In this document: in pieces, positions 3,576 to 5,551 of the stretch
Layout: every line of letters begins with the position of its first letter
Numbering within the stretch: the first letter of the stretch is position 1
From: an uncultured Collinsella sp.
Lineage (GTDB): Bacteria > Actinomycetota > Coriobacteriia > Coriobacteriales > Coriobacteriaceae
Direction: 5' to 3'
DNA length: 5,551 nt
Assembly: GCA_958439775.1 (NCBI GenBank)
Contig: CAUBWQ010000082.1
Location: 1 to 5,551 of the forward strand
Translations under genes and position numbers: made by a program
The notes under the pieces: model-generated
The model's database searches: none
The model's input: only the letters and a program-made list of their open reading frames with translations
Told to the model about the DNA's origin: nothing

Positions 3576-5551
3576 CTACTCCACCGGTTTGAAGATGGTG
3601 GACTGACCGAAGACGCTGCGGATGAGGGCTTTGGCCTCGTCCTCGGTCTGCGGGATGCTCGGGGCTGCGCCCTGATGGCCGAAGGGGCTGCCGGCGCCGG
3701 GGTTGGACTCCCAGGGAGCTGCAGAAGCGTCCTCCTCTTTGGGGGCAGCTGCAGCGGACTTGGGCGCGGACGCCGCACCCGGCACGTCGAACGGAGGAAG
3801 ATCGTCCCCGCTCGCATCGCCGGCAAAGCCGCCGACCATAGCGTCATCGTAGGGCACCTGCTCGGATTCCCACGGCGCGGGCTGCGCGACAGGCTGAGCC
3901 GTGGGAGCGGACGCGCGCTCGGGCGCACGGGGCGCGGGCTCGGTCGGGAGCTTACCCGTGGCAGGAGCGCCGGCGGGGTTGTCGGAGCGTAGCCAGGGGG
4001 CTTTGCCCAGGTCAGACGACCTGGGCGCGGGTGTCGGAGCAGCCGGTTTGGGCGCCGCGGGCTTAGGCGCCGACGGGGTCGATGCCGCTACCGGCGCCGC
4101 TTGCTGCGGCGGCGCGCTGGCGCTCGAGGATACAGGGGCCGCCGAGGACACGGGTTGCGGGTCCGCAGATGCCGCAGCCCGTGCAGATGGAGAATGCTCC
4201 TCATGTTGAGGAGCCGGCGTGCCACCCCCATCCAGGACATAGTCGACGGTACGACGACCGAAGACCGCGCAGACCGTCGGCAGGACCACCGACTGCGTAT
4301 CGGCGCGACCGAGCATCTTAATGGCAAAAGTCGAACCCGCGGGGAACGAGACCGTGAGCTTGGAGCCGTCGTCGGCCGTGGCGCGGGCGTTGAGCAAAAG
4401 CCCTGCGTAGGAAGCCTGACGTGCCTTAACACGCTCGACAACCTCGGCCCATTTGCGCTGCAGCTCTCCGGCATCCTCGACCGCGGGCGTCTCGGCAGCA
4501 CCGGCGGCGGCAACCTGGGCGGCATTGTTGGGCTGGGGCTTAGGTGCCGGAGCGATGGCAGGCGCGGGGGCCGCAACGGGCTGAGGCGTCGGAGCCGGCG
4601 CAGGCTGAGGTGCAGGCGCTGCAGGCTTGGAAGCTGACACGGACGCAGAACGGGGCGAAGGCTGGGCAGCCGGAACAGCAGCACCACGGTCCCAAGGCAT
4701 ACCGCCCTGGCGCGCGGACGTAGCAGCGGGGGCAGCGGATGCCGCCGGGGCGGCAGCGCGGGCGCCCGAAATGAGCGTCGGCTGTTGGGCAGCAGCGGGT
4801 ACGGATGCTGCAGGCGCGGCGGCCTGAGCAGCAGCCACGCTCGCCGGCACGGCGGCGTTGGCAACCATGGCCTCCAGGCGTGCCACGCGCTCGGCCAATG
4901 CCTCAATCGTTAAATCAGCCTCGGGACGCGCCAGACGCGTGCAGGCAATCTCGAGCACCAGGCGCACGTCGCTCGCGCCCCTCATCTCCAGTGCGGCATC
5001 GTCGAGCACTGTCAGCACACGAGCCAGGCGGTCGGCAGGATGCTCGCCAAAGGCAGCGGCCTCGGCAGCAAGCGCCTCGGCCTGCTCGGAGCCGCCCTCA
5101 AACAACTCGGCACGGGCACCGGCAACGCAGGCAACATACACGTCGCGCACGTGCGCCACCAGGTCGCGCGTCAGCTCCAGCAGATCGTTACCTTCCTCGA
5201 CCTGCGCGCGAATAAGCCCATACAGCTCGGCAACATCGCGATCGGCAATGGCGCGGGAAAACTCGCCCAGAATCTGGTCCGAAACCTCGCCTAAAAGCGA
5301 GCGGGCGTCGTCCGCATGCACAGAACCGTTACCAAAGACGCTCAGCTGCTCCAGCGTGGAAAGCGCGTCGCGCATGCCGCCCTTTGCATGGCGCGCCACG
5401 ATAGCCAGCGCCTCGTCGTCGTAATCGAAGCCCTCCTGCTCGCACACGTATGCCAGGCGATGCTCGATATCCTCGTTGCCGATGCGGTGGAAATCGAAGC
5501 GCTGGCAGCGCGAGAGGATGGTCTCCAGAATCTTTTGCGGGTCGGTGGTGC
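3576..5551 (-). CDS. dnaX: DNA polymerase III subunit gamma/tau (DnaX), 5' part outside the window
   Basis: DnaX is the ATPase core of the clamp loader, which puts the beta sliding clamp on primed DNA and links it to the polymerase. The window holds the last 657 residues. The frame runs through the right edge and begins with the sensor-1 segment TTDPQK (1-6) and the SRC arginine-finger motif (13-15), followed by the end of the AAA+ lid (RHAKGGMRDALSTLEQL, about 53-69) and the collar domain (about 90-228). Then come a first Ala/Pro linker (about 230-358), a folded module (about 360-443, with KWAEVVERVKARQ and LTVSFPAG), a second disordered linker (about 444-630) and a short tail, LIRSVFGQSTIFKPVE. 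The Walker A part and zinc finger lie outside. GTG at 5447 is inside the AAA+ region and is not the start. I saw no clear A-rich slippery site for a shorter gamma form. Stop is TAG. Confidence 0.95.
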   Translation of the reverse strand, partial: TTDPQKILETILSRCQRFDFHRIGNEDIEHRLAYVCEQEGFDYDDEALAIVARHAKGGMRDALSTLEQLSVFGNGSVHADDARSLLGEVSDQILGEFSRAIADRDVAELYGLIRAQVEEGNDLLELTRDLVAHVRDVYVACVAGARAELFEGGSEQAEALAAEAAAFGEHPADRLARVLTVLDDAALEMRGASDVRLVLEIACTRLARPEADLTIEALAERVARLEAMVANAAVPASVAAAQAAAPAASVPAAAQQPTLISGARAAAPAASAAPAATSARQGGMPWDRGAAVPAAQPSPRSASVSASKPAAPAPQPAPAPTPQPVAAPAPAIAPAPKPQPNNAAQVAAAGAAETPAVEDAGELQRKWAEVVERVKARQASYAGLLLNARATADDGSKLTVSFPAGSTFAIKMLGRADTQSVVLPTVCAVFGRRTVDYVLDGGGTPAPQHEEHSPSARAAASADPQPVSSAAPVSSSASAPPQQAAPVAASTPSAPKPAAPKPAAPTPAPRSSDLGKAPWLRSDNPAGAPATGKLPTEPAPRAPERASAPTAQPVAQPAPWESEQVPYDDAMVGGFAGDASGDDLPPFDVPGAASAPKSAAAAPKEEDASAAPWESNPGAGSPFGHQGAAPSIPQTEDEAKALIRSVFGQSTIFKPVE

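Noticed and set aside
4088..4906. Minus-strand Arg/Pro-rich frame of 272 residues in dnaX
   Set aside because: It is a shifted frame of the GC-rich Ala/Pro linker, with no domain and no ribosome site.
3576..4920. Programmed frameshift in dnaX giving a short gamma form
   Set aside because: No A AAA AAG-like slippery run was seen in the frame; the linker is too GC-rich for that signal.

Overview
The window comes from a GC-rich bacterial chromosome. The actinobacterial class Coriobacteriia, perhaps a Collinsella-like gut organism, is the best guess. Grounds are the high-GC codon use, a DnaX with very long Ala/Pro-rich linkers, good Shine-Dalgarno sites, and a kinase with an HRDISPAN catalytic loop of a kind I associate with that group from memory. 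The taxonomy is inference; no search was possible.

Layout, right to left, because most genes lie on the minus strand. Positions 3576-5551 hold most of dnaX, the clamp-loader tau/gamma subunit, with its 5' end beyond the window. Tail to tail with it, 21 bp away, is an orphan plus-strand gene (3081-3554) for a small one-pass membrane protein. An AT-richer stretch of about 340 bp (2740-3080) carries promoter-like sequences and two long dyads. Then come ybaB (2419-2739) and recR (1809-2405), 13 bp apart. These normally follow dnaX directly, so the familiar dnaX-ybaB-recR block is here split by the opposing gene.

Downstream of recR is a spacer of about 245 bp with two near-identical palindromes exactly 73 bp apart, an extended -10 promoter candidate and an intrinsic-terminator-like hairpin. 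The hairpin sits just before the ribosome binding site of the next gene. That gene (658-1563) encodes a membrane-anchored protein with a Ser/Gly linker and a C-terminal extracytoplasmic domain. It overlaps by ATGA a protein-kinase-like gene (26-661). The kinase stops after its catalytic loop, so it is either truncated or frameshifted near the left edge.

Functionally, dnaX, ybaB and recR are replication and recombination housekeeping genes. The membrane protein and kinase look like a translationally coupled pair, possibly for signalling, of unknown role. The least explained parts are the dyads at 2902-2936 and 2959-3004, the palindrome pair at 1648-1733, the broken kinase, and short motifs repeated in the DnaX linkers.
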